This document shows, one piece after another, positions 1 to 7,810 of a stretch of 64,000 nt of DNA. How positions within the stretch are numbered: position 1 is the stretch's first letter; each line of letters opens with the position of its first letter. The position numbers were made by a program, and so were the translations under genes. The notes under the pieces were generated by a model, which worked only from the letters and a program-made list of their open reading frames with translations, did no database searches and was not told the DNA's origin. This DNA comes from JASHPR01 sp963833885 (lineage in GTDB: Bacteria; Actinomycetota; Actinomycetes; Streptosporangiales; Streptosporangiaceae). The DNA lies in contig CAWHZU010000019.1 of assembly GCA_963833885.1 (NCBI GenBank), forward strand, positions 372,001-436,000, given 5' to 3'.

Positions 1-413
1 ACCGTGGTCATGACCACCCGGGCGTACGCCTCGGTCTGCAGCAGGCCGTGGACCACCAGCGACTCATAGGCGCGCAGCGAGGCGGCCTCGGCCTCCAGGC
101 CCACGTAGACGTCGAAGCCGGTGGGCAGAACGTCCTCCCACGCTGCCCACCAGCCCTTACGGTGACCGTCACGGGCCATGTCCACGAGGATCTGGCGTCC
201 ACCCGGATCGTGGACGCCGTAAAGATCGAGCATGGCCGACAGGTAGGCGGTCCTGGTAGGGGCCTTGCCCGTCTCGATCCGCGAGAGCGTGGATGTGGCA
301 AGGCCGAGCTTCTCAGCAACCTCCTCCAGCTTTATCGAATGCGCCTCGCGCAGTCGTCTTAACTCGGTGCCAAGCCGACGTCGGCGTACCGTCGGGCCGA
401 TTGACGCGGTCAT
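1..413 (-). CDS. XRE-family regulator, DUF5753 type (N-terminal part, cut by window edge)
   Basis: This is the N-terminal 137 residues of a DNA-binding regulator; the gene runs off the left edge. An XRE helix-turn-helix lies at about residues 16-70, with the typical core EEVAEKLGLATSTLSRIETGK. After it comes the WWAAWEDVLPTGFDVYVGLE.A segment and the E..A..LR.YE...V.GLLQTE.YAR pattern that marks the DUF5753 domain of the WhiJ-like regulators abundant in Streptomyces. The ATG at 413 follows a strong AGGAGGGGAGG ribosome binding site. It is divergent from an RsbW-like ATP-binding protein, a pairing common for this family, often together with a DUF397 protein, which is not visible here. Family assignment is firm; the target genes are unknown. 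Confidence 0.9.
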   Translation of the reverse strand, partial: MTASIGPTVRRRRLGTELRRLREAHSIKLEEVAEKLGLATSTLSRIETGKAPTRTAYLSAMLDLYGVHDPGGRQILVDMARDGHRKGWWAAWEDVLPTGFDVYVGLEAEAASLRAYESLVVHGLLQTEAYARVVMTT

Positions 414-563
414 TCGGCCTCCCCTCCTAGAGGGCACGCTCGGCCGTTCCCGACTCCAGACTGGCTGCGGGAACCGCCATTGCGGCTGCTGGGCTTGAGC
501 CAATGATAGGGGACAACGGGGCCAGATGGGATCGCAATTGAGATTTCATCCACCATATTTGTT

Positions 564-579
564 CCACGCACTTGCGTGG
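564..579. promoter_or_regulatory. Perfect inverted repeat, candidate operator
   Basis: CCACGCA-CT-TGCGTGG is a perfect 7-bp inverted repeat with a 2-bp centre, in the 288-bp gap between the XRE regulator and the divergent ATP-binding protein. An autoregulatory site of the XRE protein is a reasonable guess. Nothing else in this gap is recognisable. Confidence 0.45.
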
Positions 580-701
580 CATGCATTCCCATACCATGAT
601 GACTCCTAGCGTCCTGAGTCCGCGCCGCCCCGCCCCGGCACGGTCTCGATCGCCAGTTGGCATTCGTCGGCCGGCAAGGGCCGGGGAGGGGACGGATCCA
701 G

Positions 702-1187
702 ATGACAGCAGTGGCCGCCAGCGCCAGCGACTGTGCTGAGGACCTGGCGGCGATGGCCAGCGCCGCAGTCATCGGCACCCTGACGATCCCGGCCCGCCCC
801 GAGTTGGTCAGCGCGGCACGGTCATTCGTGACCAAGGCGCTGAGCGAGGATGATCCCGCCGCCGACGTCGCCGTTTTACTTGTGTCCGAGACCGTGACCA
901 ATGCTGTGTTGCACAGCAACTCCCGGCGCCCGGGCGGCACGGTCACGATCACCGCGGTCGACATCGGCGGCGGAGTACGGATCGAGGTCGCCGATGAGGG
1001 CTCGGAGCAGAGCTCTCCGGAGGTGAAAGGCCACGGCTGCGTGTCCGGCGGGCACGGCCTCTTCCTCGTGCAGACCCTGGCCGACCAGTGGGGGTATGTT
1101 CGCGACGACTACGGGACCACCGTGTGGTTCTGGCTCATCCGCGGCCGCGGCTACCCCGCCCTTGGCGACCTGCCCGACGGGCCCTGA
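702..1187 (+). CDS. RsbW-like ATP-binding protein (HATPase_c_2)
   Basis: A 161-residue single-domain GHKL ATPase of the anti-sigma-factor / serine kinase type. The N-box is visible in LVSETVTNAVLHS (E, N and H in place), the G1 box in VADEGS, and the G2 box in GHGLFLVQTLADQWG. Such proteins bind or phosphorylate partner regulators in the cytoplasm. A TTG start at 657 is possible, but the ATG at 702 is preferred because GGGGAGGG lies 11 nt upstream. It is divergent from a DUF5753 regulator, as in WhiJ/AbaA-like loci. The partner protein is not evident. Confidence 0.85.
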   Translation: MTAVAASASDCAEDLAAMASAAVIGTLTIPARPELVSAARSFVTKALSEDDPAADVAVLLVSETVTNAVLHSNSRRPGGTVTITAVDIGGGVRIEVADEGSEQSSPEVKGHGCVSGGHGLFLVQTLADQWGYVRDDYGTTVWFWLIRGRGYPALGDLPDGP

Positions 1188-1189
1188 CG

Positions 1190-2611
1190 TCACGGCGTGC
1201 GGCGGCCACCGCGGGCCTGACGGCCCGCCGAACCGGTGCGCTTCTGCCTCAGCCGCATCGACAGGTGCACCGGGCTGCCCTGGAAGCCGAATTCTTCTCT
1301 GAGCCGACGCTCAATGAACCTCCGGTACCCGGCCTGCAGGAAACCGGTGGTGAACAGCACGAAATGCGGCGGGCGGATCCCGGCCTGGGTCGCGAACAGG
1401 ACCTTGGGCTGCTTGCCGCCGCGAACCGGCGGCGGAGTCGCCGCGACAAGCGCGGAGAGCCAGCCGTTGAGCCGCCCCGTCGGCACCCGCGTCTCCCAGC
1501 CGGCCAGGGCGAGTTCGAGCGCCGGGACCAGCCGGTCTACATGCCAGCCGGTCGCCGCCGAGATATTGACCCGCGGTGCCCAGCGCGCGGTGTGCAGCTG
1601 CCTGTCGATCTCGCGGTCCAGGAAGTGCCTGCGGTCCTCGTCCACCAGGTCCCACTTGTTGTACGCGATGACCAGGGACCGGCCGGCGTCGATCACCATC
1701 GACACGATCCTCAGATCCTGCTCCGCAAGCGGCTCGCTGGCATCCACGAGCACCACGGCCACCTCGGCCCGCTCGAGCGCGCGCTCTGTCCGCATCGCGG
1801 CGAAGTAGTCAGCGCCCTGGGTCTGGTGTACCCGCCGCCGGATACCCGCGGTGTCGACGAAGCGCCAGACGGTGCCGCCGAGCTCGATGAGCTCATCGAC
1901 CGGGTCCCGGGTGGTGCCGGCCTCCGCGTCGACGAGCACCCGCTCCTGCCCGGCGAGCTTGTTCAGCAGGCTCGACTTGCCGACGTTGGGGCGGCCGAGC
2001 AAGGCCACCCGCCTGGGGCCGCCGTCCGGGGCGTCGCGCTCCGGCGGCGTGGCTGGCAGCGCGTCGAGGACCACGTCGAGGAGGTCGCCGCTCCCCCGGC
2101 CGTGCAGCGCGCTCACCGGAATCGGCTCGCCGAGCCCGAGCGACCAGAGCGATGCAGCCGAAGGCTCACCCGGGGCATCGTCGACCTTGTTGGCGGCCAG
2201 CACGACCGGCTTGCGGGACCGGCGCAGCACGGCGGCGACGGCCTCGTCGGCGTCGGTGATGCCGACGACGGCATCCGCGACGAACAGCACTGCGTCGGCT
2301 GCGTCTACCGCGAGCCGCGCCTGAGCGGCCACTCGCGCGGCCAGGGCCGCTGATCCCTCGACCGACGGTTCCCAGCCGCCGGTGTCCACCAGCGTGAACG
2401 CCCGGCCGCGCCAGGTTGCGTCGTAGGCGACGCGGTCCCTGGTGACTCCGGGGGTGTCGGCGACCACCGCCTGCCTGCTGCCGAGAATCCGGTTCACCAG
2501 CGTCGACTTGCCGACGTTCGGCCTGCCGACCACGGCCACGACCGGCGCGGGCGCTTCGGGCGCGGAGGCCTCAGACGGGGAGGCCTCGGGCGCGGGGCTC
2601 ACGTGGTCCAT
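1190..2611 (-). CDS. der: Ribosome-assembly GTPase Der (EngA)
   Basis: A 473-residue double GTPase needed for late 50S subunit assembly. The first G domain starts with GRPNVGKS at about residue 29 and has DTGGW and NKVD. The second has GRPNVGKS, DTAG and NKWD. A KH-like domain forms the C terminus, which ends in a basic tail. The first 23 residues are a Pro/Ala/Glu/Ser-rich extension not present in the shortest homologues. The start overlaps the cmk stop by 13 bp, so the two are almost certainly co-transcribed and translationally coupled, the usual arrangement in actinomycetes. Confidence 0.97.
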   Translation of the reverse strand: MDHVSPAPEASPSEASAPEAPAPVVAVVGRPNVGKSTLVNRILGSRQAVVADTPGVTRDRVAYDATWRGRAFTLVDTGGWEPSVEGSAALAARVAAQARLAVDAADAVLFVADAVVGITDADEAVAAVLRRSRKPVVLAANKVDDAPGEPSAASLWSLGLGEPIPVSALHGRGSGDLLDVVLDALPATPPERDAPDGGPRRVALLGRPNVGKSSLLNKLAGQERVLVDAEAGTTRDPVDELIELGGTVWRFVDTAGIRRRVHQTQGADYFAAMRTERALERAEVAVVLVDASEPLAEQDLRIVSMVIDAGRSLVIAYNKWDLVDEDRRHFLDREIDRQLHTARWAPRVNISAATGWHVDRLVPALELALAGWETRVPTGRLNGWLSALVAATPPPVRGGKQPKVLFATQAGIRPPHFVLFTTGFLQAGYRRFIERRLREEFGFQGSPVHLSMRLRQKRTGSAGRQARGGRRTP

Positions 2612-3453
2612 GCGCCCGCCTTCCGTAGCGGTGGAGTTTGAGGGGGCTGTCCCCCGGGGCTAGCACTATCCGGGGGGGTTTTGGGGGGTCGTCCCCCCGG
2701 ATCAGCACTATCCGGGGGGGTTTGGGGGGGTCGTCCCCCCGGATCAGCACTGTCGGGGGCGGCCTGGGCCAGTGCGACGATCTCGCGGATGACCTCGTCC
2801 AGCCCCAGGGCCGTCGTGTCGATCTCCACGGCATCGGCCGCCTTGGCCATCTGCGGAGCGTCGGACCGGTCCCGCCGCGCCTGCTCGGCCCTGGTTAGCT
2901 CGACCGTTGCGGTCGCGTCGGCGGCGAGCTCAGCAGCGCGCCTGCGGGCCCGCACCGTCTCGCTGGCGGTCAGGAACACCTTCACCGGCGCGTCGGGAGC
3001 CACGGCCGTCCCGATGTCCCTGCCCTCGGCGACGATCCCCGCCCCGGCGGCAAGGGCATCCGCGATGATTTCCTGCTGCATCGCCACGAGGTGGCGGCGG
3101 ACCTCCGGTACCGAGGCGACCGCGCTGACCGCGTTCGACACCTCGCGGGTCCGGATGGGCCCCGCCACGTCGGTGCCATCCACGCGGATCGCCGGGGCTT
3201 CCGGGTCGGTGCCGACCTCGATCACCGGGCGCCGGGCGCATGCCGCCACCACATCCGGATCCGAGATGTCCGCACCGTGGGCGAGCAGCCACCAGGTGAG
3301 CGCCCGGTAGGTCGAGCCGGTGTCCAGGTAGCGGAAGCCAAGCGCGCGTGCGGCCCCGCGTGCCGCGGTTGACTTGCCGGACCCTGCCGGACCGTCTACC
3401 GCGATCACAAGGCCGGCATGATCCGAGGGTTCCATGGCGGGGTGCTTGGTCAC
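2599..3453 (-). CDS. cmk: Cytidylate kinase with repeat-encoded C-terminal tail
   Basis: Phosphorylates CMP and dCMP. The P-loop GPAGSGKST lies at about residues 21-29, followed by the conserved FRYLDTGSTYRALTWW segment, the substrate-binding region and the EGRDIGTAV motif. The enzyme body ends near residue 232, the usual family length. Beyond it are three 14-residue repeats (PDSADPGGRPPQTP and variants, about residues 233-274) encoded by GC-rich palindromic DNA, so the tail is probably a repeat insertion and not part of the catalytic fold. GTG at 3453 is used here; ATG at 3435 is an alternative, and neither has a strong ribosome binding site. Confidence 0.95.
   Translation of the reverse strand: MTKHPAMEPSDHAGLVIAVDGPAGSGKSTAARGAARALGFRYLDTGSTYRALTWWLLAHGADISDPDVVAACARRPVIEVGTDPEAPAIRVDGTDVAGPIRTREVSNAVSAVASVPEVRRHLVAMQQEIIADALAAGAGIVAEGRDIGTAVAPDAPVKVFLTASETVRARRRAAELAADATATVELTRAEQARRDRSDAPQMAKAADAVEIDTTALGLDEVIREIVALAQAAPDSADPGGRPPQTPPDSADPGGRPPKTPPDSASPGGQPPQTPPLRKAGAWTT
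2632..2757. repeat. Three 42-bp palindromic tandem repeats inside the cmk 3' end
   Basis: Three imperfect 42-bp units encode the 14-residue repeats at the end of cmk. Each unit contains a hairpin of the form CCGGAT-7 nt-ATCCGG, extended by G and C runs, next to a second G-run/C-run hairpin around GTCGTC. Because the unit length is a multiple of three the reading frame is kept. Confidence 0.85.
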
Positions 3454-3463
3454 GAAGGCGATG

Positions 3464-4582
3464 CTACCGGCGAACCGGCCAGCCGCCGGCCGCGAGCGCC
3501 TCGACTAGCCGCGCCGCCGCCTCCGGCCGGACCGCAAGTTCCGCCACGCCGACCGGCAGTCCGGCCGAGTGCTCGATTCCGACGTCCTCGATGTTGACCC
3601 CGGCTTCGCCCGCCGCCTGGAACAGCCTGGCCAGCTCACCGGGCTTGTCGCCGATGACCACCTGGACGACCGTATAGGCGGGCGCCGGCCCGCCTTGCTT
3701 CCCCGGGATCCTGGCGACCCCGGCGGCGCCGCGTTCCAGCGCTCGGGCCAGATCCTTGACCGACTCCTCGTCACCTTGCGCGATCTTGGCCAGCGCGCCG
3801 GATGCCGCTGCGAGATCGGCCGCAACCGCGGCGAGCACCTCGGCGGCGTGCGCGGCGTTGGAGGACAGGATCTGGGTCCACAGCCCGGTGTCCCCCGCCG
3901 CGATCCTGGTGACGTCGCGGAGTCCCTGGCCCGCCAGGCCCAGGGCCCCGTCAGGAGCCTTCTCCAGCTGTGCCGCCATGGCCACTGACACCGCGTGCGG
4001 TGCGTGCGAGACAAGCGCCGCCCAGCGGTCGTGATCAGCGGGAGACATGAGAACCGGCTGGGCACCACAGCTCCTGGCCAGATCGGCGACCGCTTCGGCG
4101 GTCTCCGGGCCGGTCTCCGGCAGTGCGCAGATCACCCACGGCCGGCCGAGGAACAGGTCGGCCCTGGCCGCGGCCGGACCCGACCGCTCACGCCCGGACA
4201 GCGGATGGCCTCCGGCGAAGGACGTCAGATCGCAGCCAAGCTCGCGGGCGCGGGCCAGCGGCAGTTCCTTGACGCTTGCGACGTCGGTGTACCAGCGAGC
4301 GAGGCCGCGCGCCTGCGCCGCCGCCAGAGCCGGTGCCACCGCCTCCGGCGGCATGGCGAGCACGGCGAGGTCGGCCGGGCCCCCTGGGGGGCCGTCGTCG
4401 GGCATCACGGCGCCCGCGCCGATGTCTGCGGCGAGCCGGGCCGCCGCGGGATCGGCGTCCGCCAGCCAGACCTCGGCACCACGGTCGCGCAGGGCCAGTG
4501 CCACCGAGGTCCCGATCATGCCGGTGCCGATGACCACGACCTTCGCCGCGGCCGGGGCCGCACCGGCGGCTGATCCGGTCAC
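3464..4582 (-). CDS. tyrA: Prephenate dehydrogenase with C-terminal ACT domain
   Basis: A 372-residue TyrA-type enzyme making 4-hydroxyphenylpyruvate from prephenate with NAD(P), in tyrosine synthesis. The Rossmann motif GTGMIGTSVALALRDRG is at about residues 19-35. The catalytic-region histidines appear in FAGGHPLSGRERSGP and VSHAPHAVS. An ACT domain (about residues 300-372, starting YTVVQVVIGDKPGELARLF) suggests feedback control by an aromatic amino acid. The GTG start overlaps the aroH stop (GTGA), which fits a chorismate mutase - prephenate dehydrogenase unit. Confidence 0.93.
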   Translation of the reverse strand: MTGSAAGAAPAAAKVVVIGTGMIGTSVALALRDRGAEVWLADADPAAARLAADIGAGAVMPDDGPPGGPADLAVLAMPPEAVAPALAAAQARGLARWYTDVASVKELPLARARELGCDLTSFAGGHPLSGRERSGPAAARADLFLGRPWVICALPETGPETAEAVADLARSCGAQPVLMSPADHDRWAALVSHAPHAVSVAMAAQLEKAPDGALGLAGQGLRDVTRIAAGDTGLWTQILSSNAAHAAEVLAAVAADLAAASGALAKIAQGDEESVKDLARALERGAAGVARIPGKQGGPAPAYTVVQVVIGDKPGELARLFQAAGEAGVNIEDVGIEHSAGLPVGVAELAVRPEAAARLVEALAAGGWPVRR

Positions 4583-4941
4583 TGCGCGATGTCCAGCCGC
4601 AGCGCGGCCGCGCCGCGCAGGTAGACATGCTGCATCGCCGACCGCGGCGCCTCGGTCTCCACGTGCATCATCAGCCGGACGACCCGCGGCATCGCGCTGG
4701 GGACCGCAATCTCACTGCAGCAGAGCAGCGGGACGTCCTGGAACCCCAGCTTGCGCGCGGCCAGCGCCGGAAACTCGGCGTTGAGATCGGTGGTAGCGCT
4801 GAATACGACGCTGATCACGTCGGCCGGGGTCAGCTGGTTGCGCGCCATGACTTCGGTCACCAGCTCGGACGTGCCCTCGAGGATGGCCGCGCTCTCGTTG
4901 GCGTCCACCTGAACCGCCCCCCGGATCGCCCTGACAGCCAC
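4579..4941 (-). CDS. aroH: Monofunctional chorismate mutase, AroH class
   Basis: A 120-residue AroH-fold chorismate mutase converting chorismate to prephenate, immediately upstream of tyrA, which uses the product. The conserved N terminus AVRAIRGAVQVDAN, the LLCCSEIAVP segment with the active-site Glu, and PRVVRLMMHVET with the active-site Arg are all present. An ATG at 5001 would add 20 Gly/Glu-rich residues. The GTG at 4941 is preferred because AAGGAGG lies 5 nt upstream and the protein then has the family length. Confidence 0.93.
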   Translation of the reverse strand: MAVRAIRGAVQVDANESAAILEGTSELVTEVMARNQLTPADVISVVFSATTDLNAEFPALAARKLGFQDVPLLCCSEIAVPSAMPRVVRLMMHVETEAPRSAMQHVYLRGAAALRLDIAQ

Positions 4942-5019
4942 CGGCTCCTCCTTCCCGCCCTCGCCACCCGGCCCGCCCTCGCCGCCCGACCCAACCGTCA
5001 CGACCGTTGAGCTACCAGG

Positions 5020-5868
5020 TTATAGACCAACTGCCGCGTATAGGTCGCCGATCTCCCTGGGGGTGAGCCGTCGCGTGGTCCCAGGGCGAAGCGACCCGAG
5101 CGCGACCGGGCCGACGTGCGTGCGTACCAGCCGGCTGACCGGATGGCCGGTCTCGGCGAGCATCCGCCGCACGATGTGCTTGCGCCCCTCGTGCAGCGTG
5201 ATCTCCACCAGCGCCCGGTTACCGGCCCGCTCCAGAACCCGGAACCTGTCGGCGGTCGCCACCCCGTCGGATAGCTCCACCCCGGTGATCAGCTGGCGGC
5301 CCAGATCCCTCGGCAGCGGGCCGGCCACGTCGGCAAGGTACGTCTTGAGCACGCCGTAGCGGGGATGCGCGAGCCGGTGCGCGAGCTCCCCGTCATTCAT
5401 CAGCAGCATGAGGCCTTCGGTGTCGTAGTCGAGCCTGCCGACGTGGAACAGCCGTTCGGTGCGGTCCGGCAGGTAGTCGGCGATCGTGGGACGGCCACGC
5501 GCATCAGACATCGTGGTCAGCACCCCGGCGGGCTTGTTCAGCGCGACGTAGACGAGGTCCTCGCGCGCCGGGATCCGCCGCCCGTCCACCCGGATGACCT
5601 GGCGCTGCGGGTCGACGCGCGCCCCGTACCTGCGTACTACCTCACCGTCGACCTCGACCCGGCCCTCGCCGATCATCTCCTCGCAGTGCCTGCGGCTGCC
5701 GACGCCGGCCGCGGCGAGCACCTTCTGGAGCCGGACACCGCCCGGGACGTCGACCAGCGAGTCGCGGTCCTCGTCAGCCTGGTCGCGACCAGGACGGTCC
5801 TGGTCGCGACCGCCGGCGTCGCGGTCCCGCTGGTCACGGTCCCGCTGGTCACGACTCCGCTGGCTCAT
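5020..5868 (-). CDS. 23S rRNA pseudouridine synthase, RluB/RsuA family
   Basis: An S4 RNA-binding domain (VRLQKVLAAAGVGSRRHCEEMI) precedes a pseudouridine synthase domain with the catalytic aspartate in GRLDYDTEGL and the lysine-containing LNKPAGV and KTYLADV motifs. The first 35 residues are an Arg/Asp/Gln-rich low-complexity stretch built from short repeats (RDQRDRDQRDRD). ATG 5868 is chosen as start; it lies 20 bp inside scpB, so the genes overlap. The exact rRNA target and the start are uncertain because no clear ribosome binding site is visible. Confidence 0.9.
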   Translation of the reverse strand: MSQRSRDQRDRDQRDRDAGGRDQDRPGRDQADEDRDSLVDVPGGVRLQKVLAAAGVGSRRHCEEMIGEGRVEVDGEVVRRYGARVDPQRQVIRVDGRRIPAREDLVYVALNKPAGVLTTMSDARGRPTIADYLPDRTERLFHVGRLDYDTEGLMLLMNDGELAHRLAHPRYGVLKTYLADVAGPLPRDLGRQLITGVELSDGVATADRFRVLERAGNRALVEITLHEGRKHIVRRMLAETGHPVSRLVRTHVGPVALGSLRPGTTRRLTPREIGDLYAAVGL

Positions 5869-6592
5869 GACCCGGGTCAGTCTCGTCGTCGATGTTGTCC
5901 GGCAGGAACGGGGCCAGCTCCGGCAGCGCATCCAGACTCGGCAGGCCGAGCCGCTCCAGGAAGTACCCGGTCGTCGCGAACAGGATCGCGCCCGTCTCCG
6001 GGTCGGTGCCCGCCTCCTCGACCAGCCCGCGCAGCACCAGCGTGCGGATCACGCCGTCGCAGTTGACGCCGCGCACGGCCGATACCCGGGCGCGGCTCAC
6101 CGGCTGCCGGTAGGCGACCACGGCCAGGGTCTCGAGCGCCGCCTGGGTCAGCCGGACCTCCTGGCCGTCGCTCACGAATCGCTCGACAAGCGGGGCGCAC
6201 TCCTCGCGGGTGTAGAAGCGCCAGCCGCCGGCTACCTCGCGCAGCTCGAAGCCGCGCTCCTCCGCGGCGTAGGAGTCAGCCAGATCGCGGAGGGCCTCGG
6301 AGACCTCTGCCCGCGGCCGCTCGAGCACCTGCGCGATGACGATCTCCGAGACCGGCTCGTCCGCCACGAGCATGATCGCCTCGATGCTGGCGCGGAGCCC
6401 GGGGCCGACCTCGGCATCCGGCGGCGAGACCTGCTCCTGCCCGTCCCCCAGTTCCCGGTCCTGGCCATTCCCGGGTCCCCCGCCCTGGCCGTCCCCCAGG
6501 GCCTGGTCCTCCGCGTAAACGGGCGCGTCCGGGCCGTCCGCCTGCAACGGCGCGCCGCCTTCGCCCTGGCCTGGGCCGGATCCGTTCTGCAT
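5849..6592 (-). CDS. scpB: Segregation and condensation protein B
   Basis: A 247-residue ScpB, the kite subunit that binds ScpA within the SMC condensin. About the first 55 residues are Gly/Gln/Asp-rich and likely disordered. The paired winged-helix core follows (SIEAIMLVADEPVSEIVIAQVLERP ... GGWRFYTREECAPLVERF ... LTQAALETLAVVAYRQPVSRARVSAVRGVNCDGVIRTLVLRGLVEEAG). It starts 3 bp after the scpA stop and overlaps the next gene, a tight operon. Confidence 0.95.
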   Translation of the reverse strand: MQNGSGPGQGEGGAPLQADGPDAPVYAEDQALGDGQGGGPGNGQDRELGDGQEQVSPPDAEVGPGLRASIEAIMLVADEPVSEIVIAQVLERPRAEVSEALRDLADSYAAEERGFELREVAGGWRFYTREECAPLVERFVSDGQEVRLTQAALETLAVVAYRQPVSRARVSAVRGVNCDGVIRTLVLRGLVEEAGTDPETGAILFATTGYFLERLGLPSLDALPELAPFLPDNIDDETDPGHEPAES

Positions 6593-6595
6593 GGG

Positions 6596-7414
6596 TTATT
6601 CGTCGTCTTCCTGATTGATTGCGGTCTCATCGCCGGGCTCGCCGTCCGGAGCCCAGCTCACGTACAGGTCGCCGAGCGGGGCCACCTGGTCGAAGCTGAC
6701 CCGGCCGTTGCGGTAGAGCTCGAGGATGGCAAGAAAGCGCGCGATGATGTCGTAGGTTCCGACGCAATCCCGGGTGAGCTGCCGGAACGTGGCGCGCCGC
6801 AGCTGCACCAGCCGGTCGGACAGCAGGCCGACCTGCTCGCGCACGCTAGTGAGCGGCATGTGCAGGTGCTCGGTGGAGACCACCGGCGGCTGCTTGGGCG
6901 CGAGGGCACGGGCGGCGATCGCGGCGAACTCCACCGGCCCCAGCCCGAGCAGCACCTCGGGCAGCAGGTCGACGAAGCGCGGTTCCATCGGCACCCGGCG
7001 CGGGAACCTCCGCCCGGCGGCCGCCATCTTGCTCGCCAGCACCGCCGCGACCTCCTTGTAGGCGCGGTACTGCAGCAGCCGGGCGAACAGCAGGTCCCTG
7101 GCCTCCAGCAGGGCAAGGTCCTCCTCGTCGTCGACCTCGCCGGCGGGCAGCAGCCGGGCCGCCTTGAGGTCGAGCAGGGTAGCGGCGACGACGAGGAAGT
7201 AGCTGACCTGGTCCAGGTCCCAGCCGTCGGCCTTGGCCCGGATGTAGGCGATGAACTCGTCGGTGACCTTGGACAGCGCGATCTCGGTGATATCCAGCTT
7301 GTGCTTCGAGATCAGGCCGAGGAGCAGGTCAAACGGGCCCTCGAAGACGTCGAGGTGCACCTCGAACCCGCCGGCCTGCGCTTCGCCCGATTCGCTGGTC
7401 ATCGTCGCAGTCAT
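6596..7414 (-). CDS. scpA: Segregation and condensation protein A (kleisin)
   Basis: The kleisin subunit of bacterial condensin, bridging the SMC heads. The N-terminal helical domain FEVHLDVFEGPFDLLLGLISKHKLDITEIALSKVTDEF and the C-terminal winged helix (DIIARFLAILELYRNGRVSFDQVAPLGDLYV) are both intact. The start is uncertain: GTG 7435, ATG 7414 and ATG 7402 are in frame, and none has an ideal ribosome binding site (GGGAAG lies 13 nt before 7414). Placed between the parA group and scpB, so one region encodes several chromosome-organisation functions. Confidence 0.94.
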   Translation of the reverse strand: MTATMTSESGEAQAGGFEVHLDVFEGPFDLLLGLISKHKLDITEIALSKVTDEFIAYIRAKADGWDLDQVSYFLVVAATLLDLKAARLLPAGEVDDEEDLALLEARDLLFARLLQYRAYKEVAAVLASKMAAAGRRFPRRVPMEPRFVDLLPEVLLGLGPVEFAAIAARALAPKQPPVVSTEHLHMPLTSVREQVGLLSDRLVQLRRATFRQLTRDCVGTYDIIARFLAILELYRNGRVSFDQVAPLGDLYVSWAPDGEPGDETAINQEDDE

Positions 7415-7477
7415 TCGGCAACCAAAACTTCCCACCCCGCTGTGTCTTATGTACCAAAGCTAGTGAAGGCGTGCCAG

Positions 7478-7810
7478 CTATTCCGGGGCCCCTTCGAAAA
7501 GCCGCCGGGCCACCAGGCTCCGGTCGCCCTCGGCGTCGAGGTCGGCCAGCAAGATCGCCAGCGCCTCCCGGACGATCCGGCCCCGGTCGACCGTGATGCC
7601 GAGCGCGCGCAGCGTGAGCCGGGCGCGCTCCAGGTCGAGCAGTTCGCTGCCGGACAGGTAGACGGTGATCTTCTGAGCGTGCTGCTCTCTGCCGCTGGCC
7701 TGGCGCTGGGCTTCGACGGCCGCCCCACGGCCAGACGGGCGGAGAAGCTCGGCAACTCCAGGCAGGCTTACCCGCCGTGTGCGTGTACCGCGAGGTCGGC
7801 CTGGCGCCAC
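7478..7810 (-). CDS. Small parA-coupled protein of unknown function
   Basis: A 110-residue protein that overlaps the 3' end of parA by 43 bp. The GTG at 7810 follows a perfect AAGGAGGT ribosome binding site at 9 nt, inside parA. The C-terminal part KITVYLSGSELLDLERARLTLRALGITVDRGRIVREALAILLADL looks like a ribbon-helix-helix or similar short strand plus two helices, as in DNA-binding partners of ParA, but this is inference from pattern only. The N-terminal 40 residues are basic and Arg/Gln-rich. No catalytic motif is visible. Confidence 0.75.
   Translation of the reverse strand: MAPGRPRGTRTRRVSLPGVAELLRPSGRGAAVEAQRQASGREQHAQKITVYLSGSELLDLERARLTLRALGITVDRGRIVREALAILLADLDAEGDRSLVARRLFEGAPE

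Noticed and set aside
2632..2757. A transcription terminator between cmk and der
   Set aside because: The hairpins lie inside the cmk coding frame and der overlaps the cmk end, so the genes are clearly co-transcribed; a repeat insertion explains the structure better.
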